A stretch of 64,000 nt of DNA from Clavibacter tessellarius (GTDB taxonomy: Bacteria > Actinomycetota > Actinomycetes > Actinomycetales > Microbacteriaceae). The DNA is taken from positions 100,739-164,738 of the forward strand of contig NZ_LQXA01000053.1 in the NCBI RefSeq assembly GCF_001618005.1. Direction: 5' to 3'. The stretch's first letter is position 1. Each line of letters begins with the position of its first letter. Under the pieces are notes generated by a model. The model ran no database searches. It had not been told where the DNA came from and saw only the letters and a list, made by a program, of their open reading frames with translations. The translations under genes and the position numbers were made by a program. Positions 47,298 through 55,795 of the stretch are shown in pieces.

Positions 47298-48725
47298 ATG
47301 GACCAGCTCGTCATCGGCCGCCGCATCCGGCACGCGCGGAAGGGAGCCGGGCTCACGCTCCAGGCGCTGGGGGAGCGGGCGGGGATCCTGCCGAGCCAGC
47401 TGAGCATGATCGAGAACGGCCGGCGCGAGACCCGCCTCTCGACGCTCGGGCGCATCGCGGGGGCGCTCGGGGTGGACGTCACGCACCTGCTCGCGGCCGA
47501 CGCGCCGGACGCCCGCTCGGCCCTCGAGATCGAGCTCGACCGGGCCCAGCGCTCCTCCCTCTACGGCTCGCTCGGGCTGCCGGCCGTGCCCGCGAGCCGT
47601 GCGCTGCCGCAGGAGACGCTCGAGGCGCTCGTCGGCCTGCACCGCGAGCTCGCGCGCCGTGCCCGCGAGTCGATCGCGACGCCCGAGGAGGCCCGGCGCG
47701 CGAACACCGAGCAGCGGCTGATGATGCGCGGGCGCGACAACCACATCCCCGAGATCGAGGAGCTGGCCGAGCGGATGCTCGCCGACGTCGGCCACCGTGC
47801 CGGGGCGCTCTCGCACCGGAGCGTCAGCCGGATGGCCGAGGGCCTCGGCTTCGAGCTCATCTACGTGGACGACCTGCCGCGCTCGACGCGCTCGGTCACC
47901 GACCTCGGGGAGGGGCGCATCTACCTGCCGCCGGCGTCCATCCCCGGCGGACACGGACTCCGCTCGATGGCGCTGCAGGCGATGGCGCACCGCGTGCTCG
48001 GGCACGAGGAGCCCGCGAGCTACGCCGACTTCCTGCGGCAGCGGCTGGAGATCAACTACTTCGCGGCGGCCTGCCTCATGCCGCTCACGCAGTCGGTCGA
48101 GTTCCTCGGCGACGCCAAGGCCAGGCGCGACCTCGCCGTGGAGGACTTCCGCGACGCGTTCGGCGTGACGCACGAGGCGGCGGCGCTCCGGCTCACGAAC
48201 ATCAGCACCACGCATCTCGACCTCCGCGTGCACTTCCTCCGGGTCGGCGGCGACGGCGCGGTCTACAAGGCGTACGAGAACGACGGGCTGCCGCTGCCGG
48301 TCGACGTCACGGGCGCGGTGGAGGGGCAGCCGGTGTGCCGGGAGTGGGCGGCGCGCGGGGCCTTCGACCGCACGAACCGCACGACCGAGTTCCACCAGTA
48401 CACGGACACGCCCGCGGGCACCTTCTGGTGCTCGACGCAGACCGGGTCGACGGCCGAGGGCGAGTACTCGATCTCCTTCGGGGTGCCGTTCGCGCACGCG
48501 AAGTGGTTCCGCGGGCGGGAGACGACGGCGCGGAGCGTGTCGCGGTGCCCGGACGAGTCGTGCTGCCGGCGGGCGGATCCGGAGGACGCGGGCCGGTGGC
48601 GCGACCGCGCGTGGCCGAGCGCGCGGCTGCACGCGCACATCCTCGCGCCCCTGCCGCGCGGCTCGTTCCCCGGGGTCGACGACCGGGAGCTGTACGCGTT
48701 CCTCGACCGGCACGCGGGCGTCTGA
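47298..48725 (+). CDS. RamB-like HTH/short-chain fatty acyl transcriptional regulator
   Basis: A 475-residue regulator: an XRE helix-turn-helix at about 8-62 (RIRHARKGAGLTLQALGERAGILPSQLSMIENGRR in parts), a middle IrrE/ImmA-like domain (MALQAMAHRVLGHEEP, EINYFAAACLMP) and a C-terminal DUF2083-type domain with CxxC (CPDESCC). This is the layout of RamB of Corynebacterium and of Mycobacterium, which controls acetate and propionate genes. Its position opposite pckG suggests that it controls PEPCK. Role inferred, family strong. Confidence 0.85.
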   Translation: MDQLVIGRRIRHARKGAGLTLQALGERAGILPSQLSMIENGRRETRLSTLGRIAGALGVDVTHLLAADAPDARSALEIELDRAQRSSLYGSLGLPAVPASRALPQETLEALVGLHRELARRARESIATPEEARRANTEQRLMMRGRDNHIPEIEELAERMLADVGHRAGALSHRSVSRMAEGLGFELIYVDDLPRSTRSVTDLGEGRIYLPPASIPGGHGLRSMALQAMAHRVLGHEEPASYADFLRQRLEINYFAAACLMPLTQSVEFLGDAKARRDLAVEDFRDAFGVTHEAAALRLTNISTTHLDLRVHFLRVGGDGAVYKAYENDGLPLPVDVTGAVEGQPVCREWAARGAFDRTNRTTEFHQYTDTPAGTFWCSTQTGSTAEGEYSISFGVPFAHAKWFRGRETTARSVSRCPDESCCRRADPEDAGRWRDRAWPSARLHAHILAPLPRGSFPGVDDRELYAFLDRHAGV

Positions 48726-48768
48726 CGCCGGCGCGCGACGGTCGTCCGCGGGTCCGGGCGGGTGGCCG

Positions 48769-50508
48769 TCAGCGCGGCGCGGCGCCCGGATCCAGCTTCG
48801 GCACGGCGTCGAGGAGCGCCCGCGTCACCGGATGCGCCGGACGCTGGAGCACGTCTTCGGCATATCCGCGCTCGACGACGCGGCCCTCGCTCATCACGGC
48901 GACCTCGTCGCTCATGTGCGCGACGACGCCCAGGTCGTGCGAGATGAGCAGCAGCCCGAGGCCGAGGCGGCGCTGCAGCTCGTCGAGCAGGTCGAGCACC
49001 TGCGCCTGCACGGCGATGTCGAGCGCGGAGACGGGCTCGTCGCAGATGAGCACGTCCGGCCGCGCGGCCAGGGCCCGCGCGATGGCGACGCGCTGGCGCT
49101 GCCCGCCGGAGAGACGCGCGGGGCGGCGGCGCAGCAGCGCGGGCTCGAGCCCCACCTGTGCGAGCAGCGTGGCGGGGGAGTCGCGGTCGTCCGGCCCGCG
49201 CGGGTCGGCGACGGCGAGGGCGTCGCGCAGGATGCGGTCGACCGTCCAGCGCGGGTCGAACGAGGCCAGCGGATCCTGGTACACGGCGCCGACGCGGGGG
49301 CGGCGGGCGCGGCGCTCCCGCTCCGGGATGCCGCTCCACGGCGCGCCGTCGAGGGTCACGGTGCCGGCGTCGGGCTCCTCGAGCGCGAGCAGGAGGCGCG
49401 CGACGGTCGTCTTGCCGGAGCCGGATCCGCCCACCAGCCCGAGCGTGCGCCCGCGGCGGACCTCGAGGGAGACGTCGTCGACGGCCGTGCGGACGGATCC
49501 GCCGGGGTCGCGGTAGGAGCGGGTGAGGCCGGCGGCGCGGAGGGCGACGCCGCGGTCCTCCGGCGAGGTGGACGCGGGGCGGCGGTCGTCGCGGCCCGGG
49601 TCGGCGGATGCCGGGGCGCCGGGGGCCGCCGCCGCGATCCGCTCCTCCGAGAGCGGCACCCCGCGCGGCACGCCCGTCGGCACGGCGGCGACCAGCGCGC
49701 GCGTCCGCCTGTGCGCGGGCGCGCGGAGGACGTCCGCGGTGGGGCCCTCCTCGACGACGCGGCCGTCGTGCATGACCGCGACGCGGTCCGCGAGCCGGGC
49801 GACCACGGCGAGGTCGTGGCTCACCAGCAGCGTCGCCTGGCCGGCGCCGCGCAGCTCGCCGAGGAGGTCGAGGATCCGCGCCTGCACCGTCGCGTCGAGC
49901 GCCGTCGTCGGCTCGTCGGCCACGAGCAGCGGCGGGTCGAGGGCGATGGCGGCCGCGAGCAGGGCGCGCTGGCGGAGGCCGCCGGAGAGCGCGCCGGCGC
50001 GCTGGCGGACGCGCGTCCCGGGATCCGGCATGCCGACGCGCTCGAGCAGCTCCATGACGCGCGCCTGCCGCGCGCGGGCGTCCCGCATGCCGTGCAGGCG
50101 CAGGGCGTCGCCGATCTCGCGGCCGACGGGGCGGAGCGGGTCGAGCGACGAGAGCGGGTCCTGCAGGACGAGGCCCACGCCGGATCCGCGGACGCGCCGC
50201 CACTCGCGGGGCGTGGCGGCGCGGAGGTCGCGGCCGCCGATCTCGAGGGCGTCCGCCTCCACGTGGGCGCCCGCGCCGGCGAGGCCGAGGAGGCTCCGGG
50301 CGGTGACGCTCTTGCCGGATCCCGAGGTGCCCACGAGCGCGAGGCACTCGCCCGGCGCGATGCGGAGCGAGACGCCGTGCACGACGGGCACGCCGCCGAA
50401 GGAGACGCGCAGGTCCTCGACGCGGAGCGCGAGGGACGCGACGGGCGCCTCGGAGGCGTCGCGCGCGCCGGGCGCCGAGTCCGCCGATGGGTGGGGGCCG
50501 CCGCTCAC
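48769..50508 (-). CDS. ABC transporter ATPase, duplicated (OppD-OppF fusion type)
   Basis: A 579-residue protein with two complete ATPase domains. Domain 1: Walker A GTSGSGKS, signature LSGGLRQRALLAAA. Domain 2: Walker A GGSGSGKTT, signature LSGGQRQRVAIARA, Walker B DVLICDEPVSALD. Each half ends in the H-loop and the oligopeptide-type tail (VVERGYAEDVLQRPAHPVTRALLDAVP). It starts at GTG 50508, overlapping the upstream permease stop by GTGA. It energises the peptide/nickel-type importer encoded upstream. Substrate unknown. Confidence 0.9.
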   Translation of the reverse strand: MSGGPHPSADSAPGARDASEAPVASLALRVEDLRVSFGGVPVVHGVSLRIAPGECLALVGTSGSGKSVTARSLLGLAGAGAHVEADALEIGGRDLRAATPREWRRVRGSGVGLVLQDPLSSLDPLRPVGREIGDALRLHGMRDARARQARVMELLERVGMPDPGTRVRQRAGALSGGLRQRALLAAAIALDPPLLVADEPTTALDATVQARILDLLGELRGAGQATLLVSHDLAVVARLADRVAVMHDGRVVEEGPTADVLRAPAHRRTRALVAAVPTGVPRGVPLSEERIAAAAPGAPASADPGRDDRRPASTSPEDRGVALRAAGLTRSYRDPGGSVRTAVDDVSLEVRRGRTLGLVGGSGSGKTTVARLLLALEEPDAGTVTLDGAPWSGIPERERRARRPRVGAVYQDPLASFDPRWTVDRILRDALAVADPRGPDDRDSPATLLAQVGLEPALLRRRPARLSGGQRQRVAIARALAARPDVLICDEPVSALDIAVQAQVLDLLDELQRRLGLGLLLISHDLGVVAHMSDEVAVMSEGRVVERGYAEDVLQRPAHPVTRALLDAVPKLDPGAAPR

Positions 50509-51365
50509 GACTCGCGCACCCGTCGCTCGAGCGCGCGGCCGAGCACGGTGGAGGCCGTCGCCGTGAGCACGATCATCAGGCCCGGCACCACGGTCAGCCA
50601 CGGCGCGGAGCCGATGTAGGTGCGGCCCGCGGCGAGCATGGCGCCCCACTCGGGATCCGGCGGCACCGTGCCGAGCCCGAGGTAGCTGAGCGACGACGCC
50701 CACACGATGGCCTGGCCGACGCCCAGGGTCCCGAGCACGAAGAGCGGCGCCGCGGTGTTCGGCAGGATGTGCCGCGCGAGCACCACGAGCGGAGGACGGC
50801 CGAGCACGGTCGCGGCCTCCACGTACGGCGACCGCCGCACCGACATCACGCGGCCGCGGATGATGCGCGCGTATCCGGGCGCGGCCGAGACGCCCACGGC
50901 GAGGGTGGCGCTGCCGATGCCGGGCCCGAGGATCACGATGAGGAAGAGCGCGAGGAGGAGCCCGGGGAACGCGAAGACGACCTCGATGACGCGGTTGACG
51001 GCGAAGTCGGCGACACGGCCGAGGAGCGCGGCGGCGAGGCCGAGGACCGCGCCGAGGCCGAGGCCGATCGCGGTCGCGCTCACCCCGATCACGAGGCTCG
51101 GGCCGGCGCCGTGCACGACGCGCGTGAGCACGTCGCGGCCGGACTCGTCGGTGCCGAGGAGGTGGCCGGGCCCCGGCGCGCGGAAGGCCTCCGCGGGGGC
51201 GATGGCGAGCGGGTCGCCGGGCGCGAGGAGACCGGGCGCGAGGGCGGCGGCCACGAGGAGCGCGACCACGAGCGCGGCGCCTGCGGTGCCGGCGATCGCG
51301 AGGATCCGGACGGGAGGGCGCGACGGCGCCGCGGTGAGCAGCGTCTCGGCGCGGGGGTCGCTCAT
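50505..51365 (-). CDS. ABC transporter permease (OppC type)
   Basis: A 286-residue permease with five or six membrane helices. The EAA coupling motif is EAATVLGRPPLVVLARHILPN. The head SDPRAETLLTAAPSRPP is cytosolic, followed by the first helix. A conserved LLGTDESGRDVLTRVVHG identifies the OppC/DppC class. ATG 51365 overlaps the stop of the preceding permease gene (ATGA), and its own stop overlaps the ATPase gene. Confidence 0.92.
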   Translation of the reverse strand: MSDPRAETLLTAAPSRPPVRILAIAGTAGAALVVALLVAAALAPGLLAPGDPLAIAPAEAFRAPGPGHLLGTDESGRDVLTRVVHGAGPSLVIGVSATAIGLGLGAVLGLAAALLGRVADFAVNRVIEVVFAFPGLLLALFLIVILGPGIGSATLAVGVSAAPGYARIIRGRVMSVRRSPYVEAATVLGRPPLVVLARHILPNTAAPLFVLGTLGVGQAIVWASSLSYLGLGTVPPDPEWGAMLAAGRTYIGSAPWLTVVPGLMIVLTATASTVLGRALERRVRES

Positions 51366-52426
51366 CGCGCAGCCGCCTGCGGGGCGGGCGCGCCGGCGGG
51401 AGTCGACGAGTCGAGCGGGGGTGCAGGGGCCGCGGATGGCACGGGCCCGGTGCGCGCGTCGACGAGGCGCGGGTCCACGAGGCGCGCCAGCAGGTCGGTG
51501 ACCGCGGTGAGCACGATGTAGACGACCGCCACCACCAGCACGACGCCGACGATCACCGGGACGTCCCGGCTCGTGACGGCCGACAGCGCCGTGCGGCCGA
51601 GGCCCGGGCGGGCGAAGATCTGCTCGACCACCACCGCGCCCGAGATGAGGAACCCGAACGCCCAGCCGGAGAGGGCGATGCCCGGGGCCGCGGCGTGCCG
51701 GAGCGCGTGCCGCAGCCGCACGCCCGACTCGGACTCCCCGCGCGCCCGGGCCGCGAGCGCGAACGGCGAGTCGAGCGCCTCGAGGAGCGCCTCGCGCATG
51801 ATCTGCCCGAGGAACCCGGCCAGCGGGATCGCGAGCGTCAGCACGGGGAGCACGAGGCCCGCCGGAGAGGATCCGCTCACCGCCGGCAGCCAGCCGAGGC
51901 CGGTGGAGAAGACGAGGATGAGCACCACCCCGATCCAGAAGTGCGGGAGCGACGCCGCGACGATCTCGATCCCCGCGCCGAGCGCCGCGGCGACCCGCCC
52001 GGCCCCGGTGGAGACGAACGCCAGGGCGAGCGCGAGGATCCACGCCACGGCGAGCGCCAGCACCGCGAGCAGCAGCGTGCCCGGCAGCTGCCGCGCGAGC
52101 ACCGCGACCACGTCCTCGCGGAGCGCGTAGGACCGGCCGAGGTCGCCCTGCGCGAGGCGGCCGAGCTGCGCGAGGTACTGCACGAGCAGCGGCTGGTCGA
52201 GCCCGTACTCGGCGCGCACGGCGGCGACGGCCTCGGGCGGGGCCTGCGAGCCGGGGCCGCCGAGGATCGCCTGCGCCGGGTCGCCCGGGATCAGGCGCAC
52301 CGCGAGGAACGTCACGGTCGCGACCGCCCACAGCACGAGAACCGCGCCGCCGATCCGCGCGCCCGCGGCCCGCAGGAGCGCGGGCGCGCGGGCGGCGGAC
52401 ACGGGCCGGCTGCGGCCCCGCGTCAC
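51362..52426 (-). CDS. ABC transporter permease (OppB type)
   Basis: A 354-residue permease. N-terminal helix LVLWAVATVTFLAVRLIPGDP includes the class hallmark RLIPGDP. Central helices follow, then the EAA loop region ARARGESESGVRLRHALRHAAAP. The Pro/Ala-rich C-terminal tail is about 35 residues. GTG 52426 overlaps the SBP stop (GTGA). It pairs with the OppC-type permease to form the channel. Confidence 0.92.
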   Translation of the reverse strand: MTRGRSRPVSAARAPALLRAAGARIGGAVLVLWAVATVTFLAVRLIPGDPAQAILGGPGSQAPPEAVAAVRAEYGLDQPLLVQYLAQLGRLAQGDLGRSYALREDVVAVLARQLPGTLLLAVLALAVAWILALALAFVSTGAGRVAAALGAGIEIVAASLPHFWIGVVLILVFSTGLGWLPAVSGSSPAGLVLPVLTLAIPLAGFLGQIMREALLEALDSPFALAARARGESESGVRLRHALRHAAAPGIALSGWAFGFLISGAVVVEQIFARPGLGRTALSAVTSRDVPVIVGVVLVVAVVYIVLTAVTDLLARLVDPRLVDARTGPVPSAAPAPPLDSSTPAGAPAPQAAAR

Positions 52427-54069
52427 CGGGCGAGCCAGGTGTCGTACAGCGTGGGCGTCGCCACCGACGGCAGCGCGCGGAGGCCCTGCACGGCCGTCCC
52501 GTGCAGGAAGTGGTTCTGCTGGTCGTAGAGCGGCAGGATCCAGTGCCCGGCCATCACACGCCGCTGCACGTCGGCGTAGAGCGCGTTGCGGCGGTCGAGG
52601 TCGGTGGTGGAGCGGGCCTCGGCGAGCGCCCGGTCGATCTCGGGCACGGAGACCTTGGCGTGGTTCGCGAAGTAGCCGCTGGGCGCGGGCGTGATGCCCG
52701 AGGTGTCGTAGAGGATCCGCAGCACGTCCGGCCCCGCCTTCGTGTACGGCGCGCTCACGAGCTCGTACGCGTCGTCGCCCAGCGCCTCGTACCAGCGGCC
52801 GAGGTCCATCGGCTCGAGCTGCACGTCGAACCCGACCTGCTTGGTGGTGGCCTGGATCTGCTCGAACAGCGACTGCTCGGCGGGGATCGACTGGTTGGTG
52901 CTCACGGGGAAGCGCAGCGTGAGCCGCTTCCCGTCCTTCGTGCGGATCCCGTCGGCGTCCTTCGTGGACCAGCCCGCCTCGTCGAGGAGCGCGGCGGCGC
53001 GGTCGGCGTCGATGCCGAAGAGGTCGGGGTCGGAGACGGCCGCGGGCTCCGTGCTCGCGAGCGGCGAGTACGAGCGCTCCGCGGTGCCCTGGAACAGCGC
53101 CGTGATGCCCGCGTCGACGTCGGCCGAGCGGATGAACGCCTCGCGCACGCGCTCGTCGTCGAAGGGGGCCCGGCCGGAGTTCAGCTCGATGCGGTTGGAC
53201 GCGCCCGGTCGCGGCGCGTCGAGCTCGCCGAGCGTGCCGCCGGAGGTCGCGGAGGCGATGGCGTCGGGCTGGGCGTTGTCGATCACGTCGACCTCGCCGC
53301 TCTGCAGGGCCGCGTAGCGCGAGGCGGCGTCGGGCAGGAAGCGCCAGTCGATGCGCTCGAGGTAGGCGGCGCCGGTGTGGGCGGCGTCCGCGGGCGGCGA
53401 GGAGTAGGCGTCGTTCCGCACGAGGGAGATGGACTGCTGTCGGTCCCAGCGCTCGACGCTGAACGGTCCCGTTCCGATGGGCTGCGCGCAGTTCGCGTCC
53501 GTGCCGCGGGAGATGCCGGCGGGCGACTCCATGGCGAGCCACGGTTGCGAGAGCGACTCGAGCAGCGCGCTGTCGGGCGCCTGGAGCGTGAGCTGCACCG
53601 TGTCGGCGTCGACCGCGGTCGCGTCCGTCACGGCCTGCAGCGCGAGGTACCCGGTGGAGGAGAGCGTGGCGGGATCCTGCACGTGCCGGATGTTCGCGAC
53701 CACGGCGTCCGCGTCGAACGGCGTGCCGTCGGTGAAGGACACGCCCTGCCGGAGCTCGAGCGTGAGGCCGAGGCCGTCGTCGCTCCAGGTCCAGCTGTCG
53801 GCGAGCCACGGCGTGATCCCGCCCTTCCCGTCGAGGGACACGAGCGGCTCGAGGAACTGCGAGGACACGAGCGCCTGCGGGTAGTTGCCGCCGACGTGCG
53901 GATCGAGGCAGTCGGGCTCCGCGTCGCCGGAGGCGTAGACGAGGGTGCCGCCGGAGACCGGGGTCGTGGACGCTTCGGGGGTGCCGGTCGTGCAGCCGGT
54001 GAGGACGAGGGCGGTCGCGGCGAGGGCGCCGAGACCCGCGAGGGCGCGGGCGCGCGGGGTGGGGATCAT
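52423..54069 (-). CDS. ABC transporter solute-binding lipoprotein (family 5)
   Basis: A 548-residue extracytoplasmic binding protein. Signal segment to about residue 25 with lipobox LVLTGC, then GGTLVYASGDAEPDCLDP, the family-5 core FLEPLVSLDGKGGITPWLADSWTWSDDG, and IGTGPFSVERWDRQQ. Fold and size suit dipeptide, oligopeptide or nickel uptake. It begins the operon that runs SBP, OppB, OppC, OppDF, all overlapping by four bases. A TetR gene is divergent, 103 bases away. Confidence 0.92.
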   Translation of the reverse strand: MIPTPRARALAGLGALAATALVLTGCTTGTPEASTTPVSGGTLVYASGDAEPDCLDPHVGGNYPQALVSSQFLEPLVSLDGKGGITPWLADSWTWSDDGLGLTLELRQGVSFTDGTPFDADAVVANIRHVQDPATLSSTGYLALQAVTDATAVDADTVQLTLQAPDSALLESLSQPWLAMESPAGISRGTDANCAQPIGTGPFSVERWDRQQSISLVRNDAYSSPPADAAHTGAAYLERIDWRFLPDAASRYAALQSGEVDVIDNAQPDAIASATSGGTLGELDAPRPGASNRIELNSGRAPFDDERVREAFIRSADVDAGITALFQGTAERSYSPLASTEPAAVSDPDLFGIDADRAAALLDEAGWSTKDADGIRTKDGKRLTLRFPVSTNQSIPAEQSLFEQIQATTKQVGFDVQLEPMDLGRWYEALGDDAYELVSAPYTKAGPDVLRILYDTSGITPAPSGYFANHAKVSVPEIDRALAEARSTTDLDRRNALYADVQRRVMAGHWILPLYDQQNHFLHGTAVQGLRALPSVATPTLYDTWLAR

Positions 54070-54121
54070 GGGTGCTTCCGATGTGCGCGCCGACGGGCGC
54101 TGGTGCGGGTGGTTTCTGTAC

Positions 54122-54139
54122 CGCGTCCAACAATACGCG
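54122..54139. promoter_or_regulatory. inverted repeat CGCGT-N8-ACGCG, candidate TetR operator
   Basis: A perfect 5-bp dyad with an 8-base spacer, CGCGTCCAACAATACGCG, near the middle of the 103-base divergent gap between the peptide-importer operon and the TetR gene. Dyad size and position fit a TetR operator; no protein data support it. Confidence 0.45.
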
Positions 54140-54172
54140 AGGCCGCCGACGCCGGTGCGCGAGGATGGGCGC

Positions 54173-54838
54173 ATGACCTCCGCCCGTCCCGCCGGCCGCC
54201 CGCGCCGCTCGTCGCGCGCGACCCTGGAGGAGGCGGCCGCCGAGCTCTTCCTCGAGCACACGTACGCGGCGACCACCGTGGAGCAGATCGCCCAGCGTGC
54301 CGGGGTCAGCCGCGCGACCTTCTTCAACTACTTCGCCTCCAAGGCCGACCTGCTCTGGGCGGGCCTCGATGACACCCTGCGCGAGGCGGGCGCGGCGGTC
54401 GCCGGCGTCGGTGCTGGCGGGGCCCCTGTCGACGCGGTGGTCGAGGCGATCGCGACGGGTGCTGGCGGGGCCCCTGTCGACGCGGTGGTCGAGGCGATCG
54501 CCACGGCCGCCCGGAGCCGGGGCGAGGGGTGGCTGCCGCTCGCGCTCACGCAGCACGAGGTCATGGGGCTCGGCGCCGACGTCGCGGGGGAGGGCGTCGC
54601 GCGGGCCGCGCCGCTCGTGGATCCGGTCGCCCAGGCCCTCGCCCGGGCGACCGGCCGACGCGCGTCGGACGGCCCCGTGCGCGTGGCGGCGTCCGTCGTC
54701 GCCGCGGCCACGGCCGCCGCCGTCATGGCCTGGGCCGCCGACGGGGTCGGCCGGGGTCCGCTGGAGGACGCGGTGCGCCGCGCGCTGGACCCGCTCCGCC
54801 CGGCTCTCGCGGCCTCCGTCGCCGTCGCCGCCAGCTGA
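54173..54838 (+). CDS. TetR-family transcriptional regulator with in-frame 16-residue duplication
   Basis: A 221-residue repressor. The helix-turn-helix lies at about 18-60 (LEEAAAELFLEHTYAATTVEQIAQRAGVSRATFFNYFASK in pieces). The ligand domain begins with an exact 16-residue duplication (GAGGAPVDAVVEAIAT twice) near residues 79-111. The last helix is Ala-rich. ATG 54173 follows GAGGAT by six bases, a weak leaderless pattern. It is divergent from the peptide-importer genes and probably controls them. Confidence 0.88.
   Translation: MTSARPAGRPRRSSRATLEEAAAELFLEHTYAATTVEQIAQRAGVSRATFFNYFASKADLLWAGLDDTLREAGAAVAGVGAGGAPVDAVVEAIATGAGGAPVDAVVEAIATAARSRGEGWLPLALTQHEVMGLGADVAGEGVARAAPLVDPVAQALARATGRRASDGPVRVAASVVAAATAAAVMAWAADGVGRGPLEDAVRRALDPLRPALAASVAVAAS
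54411..54506 (+). repeat. two tandem 48-bp copies inside the TetR gene
   Basis: Copies at 54411-54458 and 54459-54506 differ by one base (GCGACG versus GCCACG). 48 is a multiple of 3, so the frame is kept. Near identity points to a recent event or ongoing copy-number change. Confidence 0.9.
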
Positions 54839-54911
54839 ACGCCGCGCGTCCTGCCGGCGAACGAGCAGACGGCGTCGGCCGCGGCCCTTCCGCGACGGGA
54901 GGGTGCGGTCC

Positions 54912-54917
54912 TACCCT
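54912..54917 (+). promoter_or_regulatory. candidate -10 (TACCCT) of the expansin gene
   Basis: TACCCT would start transcription near 54924, giving a leader of about 42 bases with GAGAAGAGA before ATG 54966. Confidence 0.35.
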
Positions 54918-54965
54918 GGCCGCGCGGCGCGACCGCGCCGCTCCCTCGAGATGAGAAGAGACGCC

Positions 54966-55727
54966 ATGCACCTCATCCACGCCCTCGCCGACCGCCCGCG
55001 ACGGGAGGGCACCCGGTGGCATCCCGGCCGTGCCCGCCGCCTCCGGGCCCTCCCCGCCCTGCTCGCCCTGCTCGTCGCGATCGCCGGGCTCTCGGCGGTC
55101 GCGCCCGCGGGATCCGCGGAAGCCGTCGTCGCCGCATCCGGCCGCGCCACGCACTACTCGCTCGGCCCGGACGGCAACCCGACGAACGGCAACTGCTCGC
55201 TCCCCGCCATCCCCGCGAACCGCCTCTACGTCGCGGTCGGCCCGGACGACTACGCCGGCAGCGCCGCGTGCGGCACCTACCTCGACGTCACCGGCCCGAA
55301 GGGGACGGTGCGCGTCGAGGTCGCGGACCAGTGCCCCGAGTGCGAGCACGGGCACCTCGACCTGAGCGAGGAGGCGTTCCGCGCCATCGGCGACTACGAC
55401 GCCGGCATCATCCCCATCTCCTACGCGCCCGTCGCGGCGCCGACGGTCCCGCCGCTCGCGTTCCGCCTGAAGGAGGGGTCGTCGGCGTACTGGGCGGCGA
55501 TCCAGGTCGTCGACGCGGGGACGGAGCTCCGCTCGGTCGAGGTCCGGGTCGGCACGAACTGGGTCCCGCTGTCGCGGACGACCTACGGCTACTGGCTCGC
55601 CTCGTCGGGTCTCGGCGCCGGGCCGTACACGGTGCGCGTCACGGACGTCACCGGGCGCACGGCGACGGTCCCGGGCATCGCCCTCGACCCGATGCGGCTC
55701 CAGCGCACCACGGCGCGGCTCGGCTGA
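54966..55727 (+). CDS. secreted expansin (EXLX type)
   Basis: A 253-residue secreted protein that loosens plant cell walls without hydrolysis. Arg-rich signal region with hydrophobic segment at about 28-52, cut near SAEA. Domain D1 (about 58-155): GRATHYSLG, GTYLDVTGPKG, VEVADQCPECEHGHLDLSEEAF with the conserved Asp; cysteines in this part can pair. Domain D2/CBM63 (about 160-253): KEGSSAYWAAIQVVD with the surface Tyr-Trp, plus YGYWLASSGL with a third aromatic. The order matches bacterial EXLX1 of Bacillus and the stand-alone chromosomal expansin of Clavibacter. It is unlinked to any cellulase here. Confidence 0.93.
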   Translation: MHLIHALADRPRREGTRWHPGRARRLRALPALLALLVAIAGLSAVAPAGSAEAVVAASGRATHYSLGPDGNPTNGNCSLPAIPANRLYVAVGPDDYAGSAACGTYLDVTGPKGTVRVEVADQCPECEHGHLDLSEEAFRAIGDYDAGIIPISYAPVAAPTVPPLAFRLKEGSSAYWAAIQVVDAGTELRSVEVRVGTNWVPLSRTTYGYWLASSGLGAGPYTVRVTDVTGRTATVPGIALDPMRLQRTTARLG

Positions 55728-55737
55728 CGCGTGCGCC

Positions 55738-55767
55738 GCGGCGCGGCGGTGGGAACCGCCGCGCCGC
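55738..55767 (+). terminator. terminator of the expansin gene
   Basis: A perfect 13-bp stem (GCGGCGCGGCGGT and its complement) with a 4-base loop, ten bases past the stop. Confidence 0.65.
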
Positions 55768-55795
55768 GTGCCCGTGCCGAGGCCAGGATGTCCGC

